DNA of 64,000 nucleotides, from positions 11,243,501 through 11,307,500 of the forward strand of contig NC_079886.1 of NCBI RefSeq assembly GCF_029227915.1, given 5' to 3'. The notes under the pieces were generated by a model. It saw nothing but the letters and a program-made list of their open reading frames with translations. It made no database searches and had not been told where the DNA came from. The translations under genes were made by a program, and so were the position numbers. Positions 54,141 through 64,000 of the stretch are shown piece by piece; the stretch's first letter is position 1; each line of letters begins with the position of its first letter. This stretch comes from Hydractinia symbiolongicarpus. Taxonomy: Eukaryota; Cnidaria; Hydrozoa; Anthoathecata; Hydractiniidae.

Positions 54141-55949
54141 TACAGACATTCTATTTATCTATGCAGAATAATTATATATACGGTGCGCACAGTATAATTA
54201 GCTGCTTATACAGCTACTTATACGATATATATCTTTTTACTTAAATTTTCACTTTTCTTCGTTATCGATCTCCCCATAGCCATCTATATTTATATAGATC
54301 AACATAAAGTTGTGTTTCAAATAAAACCAAGAAAAAGAACAAGAAACGATTTTGCAAAAAAGTTATAATTCTACTGTAGCTAGCAATACATATATATGTC
54401 GTATATATATATTATTAAACAACAAAACTATTCTGATTTCAAGAAAAAAACATGGAAAAGATGCAGTTAGTTGTAAAAAACACAAAGAAGCTTTTAACGG
54501 CTAATTATACTAGGCGTAGCATGTAATTATCCTGCATCAGCTAACTATATATTGTTACAGGTTAATCAGTTCACCGGCTGCTCAGTGCAAGCAACAATGA
54601 ACTTTTGCCCTGTTTCAACAACTTTTCTGCAAAAAATATAAATAAAATCCTGTGCTAATATATATATCTTTTTATCTGATAGAAGTAGTCCCACAAAATG
54701 TCATTTGGAAGTTATCTTTAGCCTCCTTTTTCCCCATAAGAACAGGAGTTCGGTGTCCAGTCATGGAAGAACTACGCAAGGCAGGATAAAGATTTTTTGT
54801 TGCTTGCTCTTTAAGAGAAAAAGGCACTCAATCAAAAGGAGATCCAAGTAAGTACCAAAAATTGAGATAGCTAGCTAGCCAGCACACACGGAATGTTCTG
54901 GCCACACGAAGAGTACACTCTCGGATTAGATTGGTCATTTAATTGACAGAGATTAAAATAAAGTATCTTCATTGGTTTTCGAAAAAATGGAATTTTCCGA
55001 GCGTTTAGCCTGGACAAAAACTTAGCAGCGTCCGGGCTCTGTGCTGTCTCTATTTATATATATATATCTATCTTCCCAACCTCGTCCCCAGGACCTCTTT
55101 TCGCTTTTTTGATATCGGGGATGGCGCGAAGAAGAAGTTATCTTCCATCAGGCGATTTTAAAGATTCCGCCCCACATAGCGGCGACGGAAATCAAAAATG
55201 CCAATCTGAGGTAAGGTATTATACTATACATTTACCATGCTTTACTGTTATGTACTTATCCGTACAGCAGTAGAAACAAATATCCTCCCTGAAAATGACG
55301 CATCAAAAGTCCTACAGGTCATAACTTTTTATCCGCAAAGGCTTTTGCTGAATTCTGTAGAAGGCATGTCAGTAATATAACGTATCATTAGGAAAAAAAA
55401 AACAATACTTTTTGAGCTGATATGAAAGAATTCCAAATTAAAAGTCAAAACTTAGGTGAAAAGAAATGACAATATTATTTAAATTATTTTTCAGTAATCC
55501 ATTTCAAATTCGTGATTATTTTACAAGTAATTACAGTTTCCGAGGGTTGTTGCACAGTTTAAATGGTGTCTTCGTAGAGGCTTTTTTGTTTAAAATAAAA
55601 CGTCATATTTTAATGGAATAATCCATTAAAAAATGCTCCTGGCGTTTGTTTTCGAAAATTCAGTTATCAGTTGGTAATTTGAGCTGGTAAAAAGAAAGAA
55701 CACCTTTAATACGAATTTGCAGTAGATAAAATTGCAATTATCGCGATATTGGAATATCTAATCCAAGAAAGCTGTTGAAAATTGGGGGACATATTTCCCA
55801 TTTTTTTATACATCAAGTGGGAAAATTTCAATTAGAAATTTTAAAAACCGAGCCTGTAGCACCAAAAAAACTCATTTTTGGAATTCTCAATACATTTTTG
55901 CACGGTCTAAAAAGTAAACACTATGACTTACACTGTAAAATAAACAACC

Positions 55950-56400
55950 GTTAAGGTTGGGTACACATCCCTACACCAATAGAAATAATATTATGGCTAA
56001 ATACTTTCTCGCGAAACGACACATCAAAAGTCCTACAGCAGACCAGTCAAAGGGAATACTTCACAATGTAAACCAAACAAACACTGATGTTGGATGCATA
56101 TTGATACACAAAGAAACACTATACCATGGAAAAATAACCTCCTGCGAAATAAAGCAAAGTTCTAAAGCAGACAAATCAATATAAAGACTTTACGCTATGA
56201 CCAAGCATTGATGTTGGATACACATTCATACACCAATACAATCCATATTCTGGACAAGTACTCCTTTGCAAATGACACGAGATGCTATGCACTAAACAGG
56301 CGGTATTGTTCAATACCTATCGGTACACAATAGAGACGATATTTTGGACAAATACCCTCCCATGAAATGACACATCAAAAGTTCTAAACCAACCAATCTC
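55950..56400 (+). repeat. Degenerate roughly 120 bp tandem units
   Basis: GTTGGGTACACATCCCTACA (55957), GATGTTGGATGCATATTGATA-type (about 56090), GATGTTGGATACACATTCAT (56210) and a fourth at about 56310 repeat in one orientation, with AATGACACATCAAAAGT blocks between. An isolated unit in the same orientation is at 53335, and inverted units are at about 56640-56700. Confidence 0.65.
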
Positions 56401-57181
56401 CCTGCTTTGCAATCGCCTAGTTTACAAATATAAGTTGGTTTTCATTGAGGTTGGAACCATTTTCTTTGATTGGTCTGCTTTAGGACATCTAATATGCCAT
56501 TCAGGGGAGCACCTCCGTCCCCAGGGTTTTTTGACTTCTTGATATGAAAGATGACGTCTAAAAATGTTCAGGGGAGAGTAATTGTCCAAGAGATTATTTC
56601 TATAGGATTTCGCGAGAGGATTATTTAGGACTAATAATGTCTATTCGCGGGAGGATACTTGTCCAAAATATTGTTTCTACTGGTGTATGGATGAGTACAG
56701 AACGTTACAATGTCTGGTGTACAGGCGTCTCACTAATTAGTCTCCATATTTTTGTTTCTAAATGTGTATGGATGTATATCGTTGGTTGGTTATGGCCATC
56801 GACAAAAAAATATGTATTTGTTATGGAACGATAGAGAGTATTATAAAGGTATTATGCAGTATTATGCGATATTACGTTGGTTATGGCCATCGACAGAAAA
56901 AATATGTATTTGTTATGGAACGATAGAGAGGATGTCGGATAATGAGGGTTCATCTGTCGGGTCTATGTGGTTGGAGTACCCTCAATGAACGTCTGTCGGA
57001 CTTTTTATGTCGATGAAGTATGAAGGGGTGCTAATTATGTTATACGTCGTGTGTCGGGACCACTTAACACGGTGCTAAATGGAGTCGTTGCCGCGGTCCT
57101 AACACCACGGATTTTTTTCGTGCACGTTGAACAATAAAAGACAATAAAAGCTAAAATGGCAGCCCCCTGCGATGTAAACAA

Positions 57182-58768
57182 AATATTGTTCCGTACGAAA
57201 TTGACCCGTTGTACGAGGTTGGTCATTTTTCGCGCTTGTACGAAGATGGGCAATTTTGTACGAAGATTGGCTTTACAATTGCTGTACAAAAATTATGCAA
57301 CGAATAATTTGGTTTAGAAATGAATATCTAAGCATTGCTAAATACATTCAGTAAACATTATAATATTTTAAATATTCTCTGAACGTTAATTTTTGACCAT
57401 TATTATCTAATGATTGTACCAACTTCGTACAACCTAAATAACTGTGTACGAGGTTGGGCAACGTCATTGCTCCCACTTAAAACTTGATTCTTTTTATCCA
57501 TACCAACTTCGTACGACTTCAAATACTATATACGAGGTTGGGCCTACTTAACTTCTTCTAATTTATTTGAATTTTTCTGATTCGAACCAACTTCATACAA
57601 CTGAGATAACTTTTTACGACGTTGGGCCTACTTCACTTCTTCTACTTAGGTTGAATTTTTTTTAAAAATACCAACTTCGTACAACTTAAATAACTGTGTA
57701 CGAGGCTGGGCCTACTTCACTTCTTCTACTTAAGTTGAATTTTTTTGAACAATACTAATTTGTACAACTTGGAATTTTTTTCTTCGAAGTTTTCGTTTCA
57801 TAGCACGTGGAACGTTGTCTGTTCTTCCACATAAAAATCCATCATTGTTTTATAAGTCTGTTCGGGTATTATTACGGAATTCCGTTTAGTCCTTTCAACA
57901 TCCAACCATTCCTAAAATTTTTCTTCCATGTACCTCTTTTCAGTCTCCATTGTGCTGAACATAAAAACACGCGTTAAAAATTTAAAAATGTGCGTTCAAA
58001 AAAGTACTCGAAAAGGATTCGAAATTTATCTACCTTTTCCTATCGAAATAACTTAAAAGGTTAGAAAAAATAATATATTGAAAGTTTTTGCGTTCTTCCC
58101 CGTTCTCACTCAATTATTAACAAAACCATGCTTACAAAAACAGTTTCGTACGAGCCACGCAAAGGCACTGGAGACAAGGGTGATTTACAGGTTTTTTGCA
58201 CGAAAATTCAATATAGCATAAAATTCAAAGGTCACTACCATAAAAACCATGGAAAGGTTTATAAAAAAACCAATAACATTATCATACCTTGAATCAAAGA
58301 GACCAAGTTTATATTTACGAGCACTAGTGCCATTTTTTAAAAATATCATTGTTTATTCTCTGTTATTATAAAACAAAGTATAAAAATATATATCTATTAA
58401 AAGAGCATTTTCATATTCATCAAACTATTTGCATAAAATGTAATGAGATCCCAACTTGTGCAGGCCGTCCAAATATAAAAAGCCTAACAGGTCCTGGGGA
58501 CGAGGTTGATGAGATCCAGACAGGAGTCTAACCTGCTCGCCTCATTGGTATTTTTTCAAATAGGCATCTAGATCGTAAAAAGAATGTATTCTTTTTGAAA
58601 ATGAAATAAAAGAAAAGAAGATATTTTAAAAAAGTTATTATTTTATTATAAAAGTTTTATTTTTTGACGATATTCGACGAAGATGGTCAGTTTTGTACGA
58701 GGATGGTCACTCTCAGCGCTACGGCAAAAAAGCCTAACTTCATACAGTGAATGACATCGTACGGAACA
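57182..58768. mobile_element. TA-flanked non-autonomous element with GTACGA-rich palindromic repeats
   Basis: The ends TTGTTCCGTACGA (from about 57186) and TCGTACGGAACAA (to about 58764) are exact inverted copies, both next to TA, as in Tc1/mariner-type target duplications. Subterminal GTACGAGGTTGGTC / GACCATCCTCGTAC segments are also inverted. The interior carries the tandem palindromic array at 57415-57770. No transposase. Confidence 0.65.
57415..57770 (+). repeat. Tandem roughly 100 bp repeat, each unit an imperfect hairpin
   Basis: Four to five units contain CCAACTTCGTACAAC, a short AT spacer, GTGTACGAGGTTGGGC and CTACTTCACTTCTTCTACTT. The first two segments are inverted copies of each other, so every unit can fold. 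Confidence 0.8.
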
Positions 58769-59147
58769 ATATGACGGATTCACTTACACCCTTAACTGGA
58801 ATAAAAAAAGGGAACTGTTAGAAAGAGTAAACACAGATGAAAGGTATATGGTGCATTTTAGCTATCATTTTGTTATGTGCATATATAAGGAACCACGTTG
58901 CTAGACTGAACTGAGAGGCTGAGAAGAGTCTTGGCTCTAAAAATTTATGATTGAAAATAAAACTGCAATGCAGATACTCTAACCCTTTCTGCTTATCTTG
59001 CAGCTTTTATATGACTCTCAATTTCTCATTCTTTTAAAAAGGCATATCTGCATATTCGTGTTGCAGCTTATGCCCAAACATTTTTGTGTTTTATTAATTA
59101 CATATCTGAGGTAGCTATATCTGCATTGCGTACTTAATTTTATATTA

Positions 59148-59177
59148 CTAGTTGGTGGCCTGTGGATATATCCACAG
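59148..59177 (-). mobile_element. Candidate Helitron 3' terminus, minus strand
   Basis: Read on the minus strand: an 18 bp perfect palindrome CTGTGGATATATCCACAG (59160-59177), then GCCACCAA, then CTAG, followed by T. Hairpin, short spacer and CTAG-T is the Helitron 3' signature, as at 28642-28668. The body would extend to the right; the 5' TC end was not located. Confidence 0.5.
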
Positions 59178-59579
59178 CTTCACCCGTCCTTTATTTACCA
59201 CATTTCGTGTCTCGCTACTGTAGTTACCATTTTGCGTGACAGACAGACGTATACAAGTATTATAATACACCTTTGTCAATTTTTAAAAAGTATATAATGC
59301 GCGCGCATAAAGAGACGATATTTAAAGGGTAATATTTTCAAAATGGCGGTTTTGGTAGGTAAACAAACTAAAAACGTAAATAGCTGTATGTCCCGTTTAT
59401 GAGGGGAATTGATATATATCATTAAAAGGGTATTTAAAGAAAAAATAGAATTTTATAAAGCTATTAGTTTTTAATATCTTACTTAAAATAAATCCTTCTT
59501 ATATAAACAAATCAAAACAAACGAACCAATTGCGCTCTCAAGCTTCGCTGCAATCTAAGTTGTATGTTTATAAGAACTA

Positions 59580-59798
59580 ATGATTCAGCTTAATAACAAT
59601 AGAACAAACAACGAAAACAAACAAAAATCGGTCAGAAAATCTCAACAAAAACCACCTATTGTAGACACACCTCCAGCCAAGATCCAAAAAACAAAAAATA
59701 AAGTTGAAACAACAAAGAATCCAAAGATTGAAATTTATTTGTGTGGAGTATGTAAAAAACCGCTATCTACAGTACCCATCGCGAGTAACTATACATGA
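59580..59798 (+). other. Short frame with CxxC pair, possible PHD-finger start
   Basis: A 72-residue Asn/Lys-rich frame ending in YLCGVCKKPLSTVP. CGVCKKPL resembles the start of a PHD-type zinc finger, as in some retrotransposon ORF1 proteins, but the frame ends before the rest of the finger. Probably a fragment of a mobile element. Low certainty. Confidence 0.25.
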
Positions 59799-60179
59799 GT
59801 ATTAAACTACGGGTACGAGTAATTTCTTCCTTGGGTATTCCACGAGTATGCGACGAGTATAATGCGCGTATGAGTACGTCAAAAATACTCGCACATTTTG
59901 CTACTGCACTCACAGTACTTTCTAGCGTGCTTGAAAGACAAACAATATAATTAATCGAGAAACTGGCGGAGAATGCGCTTGCGGCCAATATGCTTTTATG
60001 TTGGTGTTGGATTTATTGAAAAACACTATTTTTACAATGTTATTTTCTTTGTTCGTTAGTTTTCTATGTTCAATAGTGAGTTGAAGCATGTCATAACTAC
60101 ACTTGAGTTTGGGGAAAGGGGGGGGATGTCAGGTTTGGTATCAGGGGGGCCCAAACCAGATGCGTGTGTTTCTATCCTT

Positions 60180-60465
60180 CCGTATCTCGTGGAAACGTCT
60201 GCGTATCTCGTGGAAACGCTAACTCAGCAACTCGCTTGGAAATTGCCTATATCTGAGCGACTCACTTGGAAATCGCCTACACCTCAGCAACTCGCTTGGA
60301 AATTGCCTACATCTGAGCGACTCACTTGGAAATCGCCTACACCTCAGCAACTCGCTTGGAAATTGCCTACCTCTCCGCGACTCACTTGGAAATCGCCTAC
60401 ACCTCAGCAACTCGCTTGGAAATTGCCTACTACCTGCTATGGCGTATCTCGTGGAAACGCACCTC
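60180..60465 (+). repeat. 30 bp minisatellite, alternating variants
   Basis: About eight 30 bp units alternate between ACTCGCTTGGAAATTGCCTA and ACTCACTTGGAAATCGCCTA types, making a 60 bp higher-order period (60225-60432). CGTATCTCGTGGAAACG flanks the array twice on the left and once on the right. Both strands stay open across it because the unit length is a multiple of three; this alone does not indicate a gene. Confidence 0.9.
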
Positions 60466-60844
60466 ATCAATCACGAAGGAAGCCTGACATCCCCAATTTA
60501 CCCCAAACTGGATTTTTTAAAGGAGACAATTTTGCGATCCATTATGTTATTAGCTAACTTTCAAAATCTGATAATACACAACTTTAAATTGACAAATAAT
60601 AACTACAATTGCTGTCAATAATACGAAATCAATGAATAAGGATTGTACTTTAATTTAGAGTTATAGCAGTAATAGCACTATCAATTGTTAGTGGCAGAAG
60701 CTGATAACAGTGGGTGGCGAAGTTTTAAATAATTGACAATAGAACTCTGAAAAGTGTTAGGAGGGGTATATAGTTAGCAAACATATAGATGTGTGGATAA
60801 GACTGCTAAACAATATTATATATTCAATATGTGGACGTAATGTC

Positions 60845-61849
60845 TCAAATTTTCGTGATGCCGTTGAGTCCTGCAATCCGAGAGGAACATTCTATCATAG
60901 CCCTATCAGATAGGTGGATATATCGTCTATAGCAGTCACTAGACCATCTCCCAATGATTTTAATAGCTGAGTCCGGAATGCCACATGACGCTGCTGTAGA
61001 AGCACCTCCAATGCGAAAACTATGTGCATTAAGATCAATGTGAAGTGGTAAACTAATTTTTACGAAGGAAGACACATATTTTCTGGTAACACAGTCGCCG
61101 CAATGTAAAACAAACAATGGACCTGGCGTTGTATCGCGAAGGAGAAGGTAATTTTCTAAAGCAGCTACTGGACAGACCTCACCGCCAATACGAGCCAAGC
61201 GAATTTTGAAACACATTCAAAATGGATCAGTTTTGGAACACTTTATATTAACAGTTGCTATGTTAGAGTGCGAGTCAATAATAATATCTGTGGCCATGGG
61301 ATTTACAGAGGCATCAAATGTTTTAACTGATGGTGACACATATTCAGAAACGCGAAGAAGACCGAAGAACGCAAGTAGGATGAGGCCACGCCACATTAGT
61401 TTATCTATAGGCTTAAACCCTGATTGGCCAACAAATCGCAGCATATCCCGCAAATGAACGGGGATGATTGGTAGACGTCTTAAACGTTGATGTGGGTGTG
61501 ATCTGCGAATACCACGCACGACATAGTAGAGGCGACGCATTGTATAAATTTGTGTGGAGAAGCCAAGGACTACACTTTGGTATTGAATTGCGGATAAATA
61601 CACTTTAATAGTGTTATATGTAACGTGGCGAGCTAGGAAGGTAACATAGAGTTGCAAGGTGCGTTCAACTGCAGGATATGGTGTGATATGCAGGCTTTTG
61701 CAGAAACGAACATAACTACGGTGGCCAGATAAATAAGTTCGTCTAGTGTTTGGAGCAAGAGCAGCAGTAAAGTAACACCTCAGTTCGTCTTCAAGACTTC
61801 CAACACTGATTGAGGTAGTGGAGAGGGTTCTGCTAGTGCGTCTGGACAC
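60845..61849 (-). pseudogene. DIRS-type tyrosine recombinase with one premature stop
   Basis: A minus-strand frame of about 334 codons from 61849. The N-terminal SAM-like part is APNTRRTYLSGHRSYVRFCK and RHVTYNTIKVYLSAIQ, and the catalytic part contains LLRVSEYVSP (first Arg), HSFRIGGAS (HxxR) and GRWSSDCYRRYIH (Trp/His position and nucleophilic Tyr). The only visible lesion is a TGA at 61217-61219, after SKTDPF and in the same frame. In DIRS elements this enzyme integrates the circular cDNA, replacing a DDE integrase. Confidence 0.88.
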
Positions 61850-62217
61850 TTGGTCTTGAATAGTTGCACCTGTAAGCGAGAAAGAAGATCTGCATAAACG
61901 TTAAACTGACCCTCAATATGACGTAACAACAAGTTTATGTTATGTTGTGCAAGAAAGAAAAACAATTTCCTGACCAAGTTCATGATGTGTGGGCATTTAC
62001 ATGAGCCGCTACACCATATCTAAACAACAGCCTGGTTATCTGTGAAAATTATGACTTGTTTATTCCTCCATTCAACACCCCAACAAAAAACAGCCACAAC
62101 AATTGCCAGTAACTCATAATAGGAAATGCTATGCTGCAGGGCATGGCCTAATTCTATTGAAAACCATTTCCCACCATAAAATCCACCGAGCCCAATGCCT
62201 GATGCATCAGTAAACAA
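61780..62217 (-). pseudogene. DIRS RNase H domain
   Basis: MFTDASGIGLGGFYGGKWFS and SYYELLAIVVA contain the first Asp and the Glu, and VIIFTDNQAVV the second Asp. The frame is broken at 62020, then continues in the frame ending at 61780 (HNINLLLRHIEGQFNVYADL, with the final Asp). It overlaps the recombinase start, as is usual for DIRS. Confidence 0.8.
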
Positions 62218-62313
62218 CTGAAGGGACGATGAGTAGAGAGTTTCTGTGTGAATAATAGCTATCCCGTTCCACGTTGGAAGAAATGCCCACCACCACTCGA
62301 CGTCCTTCCTAGA

Positions 62314-63146
62314 TTAAGAGGTGATAGTGATGTGGTAATTTAAGTGTTTAACCGTAGATGCTAGATCAATCAAGTGGCGTAGGAAGATACGGCCACATTT
62401 TACCACTTTACAGGCAAATGAAAGTGAGCCTATAAGAGACAAAAGCTCCCTCTTCTTACATTTTTTCTTGGTGAGCCACCCTTCTAAAGTGACCATCAAG
62501 GCATCAAACTTATCTTCAGGCAGACGTATCAGAAAATTAACAGTGTCAATTTGTATGCCCAGATAGGTTATAACCTGAGATGGACCCACTACTTTATCGA
62601 GTGCAAGTGGAACGCCAATAACCTTAAAGACATTCTTGATGAGGTCAACCAAATACTGGCATTCATTTTTTTGTAACGCCGCAGTAATGAAGTCATCAAG
62701 ATAATGCAGTAACTCATTCGTCATTGCTACAAAATGTAAGATAAAGTTTAATAAATCTGCAAAAGTATTAAATATGTAAGGCGAAGAGCGTCCACCAAAT
62801 GGTAAAACTACATCAAAAAATACCTCCCTTGCCACTTATATCCTAGTATATGCCAGTCATCAGGATGGACTGGACAGAGTCTAAAGGCGTGTTTGATACC
62901 AAGTTTTGCCATGTAACAATTCTTGCCCATTCTTTTGACCATCTCTACCGCATCATCAAAGGATGAATATGAGCCCGAGCAATCCTCTCTCGATATGCCA
63001 TCATTTACTGAGGAGCCTCTGGGTGATGAGAGGTCTAAGACCACCCTTACAGTACTATCTTTTTTGGGTGCTGCACCCAAAGGCGAACAGTGGAAACCTG
63101 GAAGCGGTGGTAAATCAAAAGGTCCAACTGTATGCCCACGATTCAA
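62314..63146 (-). pseudogene. DIRS reverse transcriptase
   Basis: Two frames joined near 62810-62835. The first has GPFDLPPLPGFHCSPLGAAP, TVRVVLDLSSPRGSSVN and MAKLGIKHAFRLCPVHPDDW (the Asp of the usual KxDIKxAFR motif is replaced in AKLGIKHAFR). The second has FGGRSSPYIFNTFADLL and the active-site LLHYLDDFI. It copies element RNA into cDNA. The loss of the first catalytic Asp (D to G) and the frameshift indicate inactivity. Confidence 0.85.
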
Positions 63147-63352
63147 CTCTTTTAAAATTGCTCATGATACCTTATGACCATGGATCACCGAAGACTTATT
63201 GTTAGAATCACTAGAGGCTAGTGAGCAGTCAAAAAAACCAAGTTTAAAACCAAATTTAAAGCCGGAAACAATAAAATTTACAATTAATCTATTTGGGTGT
63301 CCTGCAAGCAAGGACTCCAAAATATTCACATTGATGGGCGTGGAAACAGGCC

Positions 63353-63977
63353 TTACAACTGGAAAAAATTACTTGGGACTTGGTGCAAAGGGGCGGAGTG
63401 AACAGCCGGAGGATGGGTGCATCCTGTCACACAAAGTGCATCTGTGAACGAAGTGGCAAGTATCTTCTCTGCAAGGTAGGCTGTTATTGTATCTGTAACA
63501 CCAACCTGCCCGCTGTCCATTACCCCACGAGCGGGAGGCATTCCGAAACCTTGTGTCCCCAGTTTGCCGAGAACCAGAGGGGCAGTTGCTGGCAAAATGT
63601 CACTCTTTCCGGCAGGTAAAGCAATGTGAGCCAAACCTGCTAGCTGGAGATGTCGAGGCTGGGGCAAGACGTGTGCTTGCTCCTCGGATGTGGTTATTGA
63701 ATAAAAGCTCATCGAACTTATCCCACTTCCTGGTTGGATCATTTGCTATTTGCAACCTATGAAGCTGATCGTAAATGTAGACCGCGCTAAACTCATACTG
63801 ATTGGCGAAATTAAAGACCATCTGTTGATATCCAAGGAGCTGGCTTGTGAGGTGTGGGAAGTAATGCAACATACACATAAAATAATTTGACCATGCCAAA
63901 CACCAAGAATGGAAGTCCTTAACCTTAGACTTATTAAAGCTTTTTTGACTAAGCGACACATTTGGCCTACCATCCAT
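63353..63977 (-). pseudogene. DIRS gag-like region
   Basis: Minus-strand frames at 63977-63600 and 63742-63353. The first encodes a helical gag-like stretch (FHSWCLAWSNYFMCMLHYFP, QMVFNFANQYEFSAVYIYDQ) ending at a cysteine cluster CFTCRKE, and a second cysteine/histidine group continues in another frame. The upstream end lies beyond the window. This domain would bind RNA in virus-like particles. Confidence 0.55.
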
Positions 63978-64000
63978 CTCCCTAATTCTTAAATCAAACT

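Larger units (their letters stand above)
53300..56756. other. Interior of the inverted-repeat element, no genes
   Basis: It contains a SINE tail at 54029-54140, a hairpin-family end at about 55079-55140 (ACCTCGTCCCCAGGACCTC), another at about 56505-56560, and tandem roughly 120 bp units at about 55950-56400. No protein-coding frame has recognisable similarity. Confidence 0.5.
52896..57100. mobile_element. 4.2 kb element with long inverted repeats
   Basis: The left arm (about 52896-53300) and right arm (about 56757-57100) are inverted copies. Matches include GTGGTCCCGACACA against TGTGTCGGGACCAC, CATAATTAGCACCCCTTCAT, GAACGTCTGTCGGAC-type pairs, and blocks around CCATAACCAAC with ATAACAAATACATATTTT. 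The outermost similarity runs to GGTCTAGGCAATGAG / GGAGTCGTTGCCGCGG. The interior (53330-56750) contains further roughly 120 bp units (GGATACACATCCATACAC...) but no transposase. No target duplication was found, so it is a foldback-like, non-autonomous element. Confidence 0.7.
58771..60065. other. Gene-poor stretch with a Helitron-like terminus
   Basis: Apart from the candidate Helitron 3' end at 59148-59177 and a short cysteine-containing frame at 59580-59798, nothing was recognised. Confidence 0.4.
60845..64000 (-). mobile_element. Degenerate DIRS-type retrotransposon, truncated by the window edge
   Basis: The gene order on the minus strand, gag-like, reverse transcriptase, RNase H, tyrosine recombinase, defines DIRS-like elements. 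The terminal repeats were not identified: the 3' end would lie left of 60845 and the 5' end lies right of 64000. Confidence 0.85.

Noticed and set aside
60180-60465. CRISPR-like array
   Set aside because: Units are directly adjacent without unique spacers, and the genome is eukaryotic; this is a minisatellite.
60066-60557. 163-codon open frame through the 30 bp repeats
   Set aside because: Open only because the repeat unit is 30 bp; the antisense strand is open as well, and the flanks have no coding character.

Overview
The window is eukaryotic. It is AT-rich, its genes are split by GT-AG introns, and long stretches consist of mobile elements nested inside one another. The gene and transposon families (PLAC8-type cysteine-rich proteins, CLP1, an F-box/LRR protein, a Polinton with protein-primed polymerase, DIRS, Kolobok-like, Helitron, Harbinger) and the AT content fit an invertebrate animal. 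A cnidarian, probably a hydrozoan, is my best guess; this is inference from family resemblance, with no species marker.

Host genes lie at the edges. Two tandem three-exon PLAC8-family paralogues occupy 3.1-10.9 kb on the plus strand. A complete 14-exon CLP1 (RNA 5'-hydroxyl kinase / cleavage factor subunit) occupies 41.8-46.4 kb on the plus strand. An intronless F-box/LRR gene (48.7-50.3 kb) and an intronless ankyrin-repeat gene (51.4-51.8 kb) follow on the minus strand. The rest is repeats: tRNA-derived SINEs, a small hairpin repeat family, non-LTR retrotransposon fragments, minisatellites, a 4.2 kb inverted-repeat element (52.9-57.1 kb), a TA-flanked palindromic-repeat element (57.2-58.8 kb), and a decayed DIRS retrotransposon with a tyrosine recombinase running off the right edge (60.8-64.0 kb).

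The centre (14.7-37.4 kb) is a nest of transposons. The outermost is a TTAA-flanked Kolobok-like element on the minus strand. Its transposase remnant is cut by a 2.1 kb inverted-repeat element (15.8-17.9 kb) and by a 19 kb Polinton/Maverick (18139-37192) with about 260-310 bp inverted repeats and a 5 bp target duplication. The Polinton is itself cut by a roughly 0.5 kb repeat (19.5-20.0 kb), by a 6.1 kb insertion that splits its integrase, and by a 1.3 kb Harbinger deletion derivative that splits its polymerase. The 6.1 kb insertion carries two head-to-tail Helitrons.

The Polinton keeps recognisable but mutated genes: a small zinc ribbon, a SAP-domain fragment, a minor capsid (penton-like) protein, a membrane-anchored protein, a coiled-coil/hydrophobic protein, the major capsid protein, a small coiled-coil protein, integrase, a BRO-N-like protein, and a polymerase lacking its palm. 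No packaging ATPase or protease was found. Most of its start codons sit 0-3 nt behind an AATAAA hexamer, and several gene junctions carry perfect or near-perfect hairpins. This suggests a compact virus-like expression code and is the most interesting unexplained pattern here.
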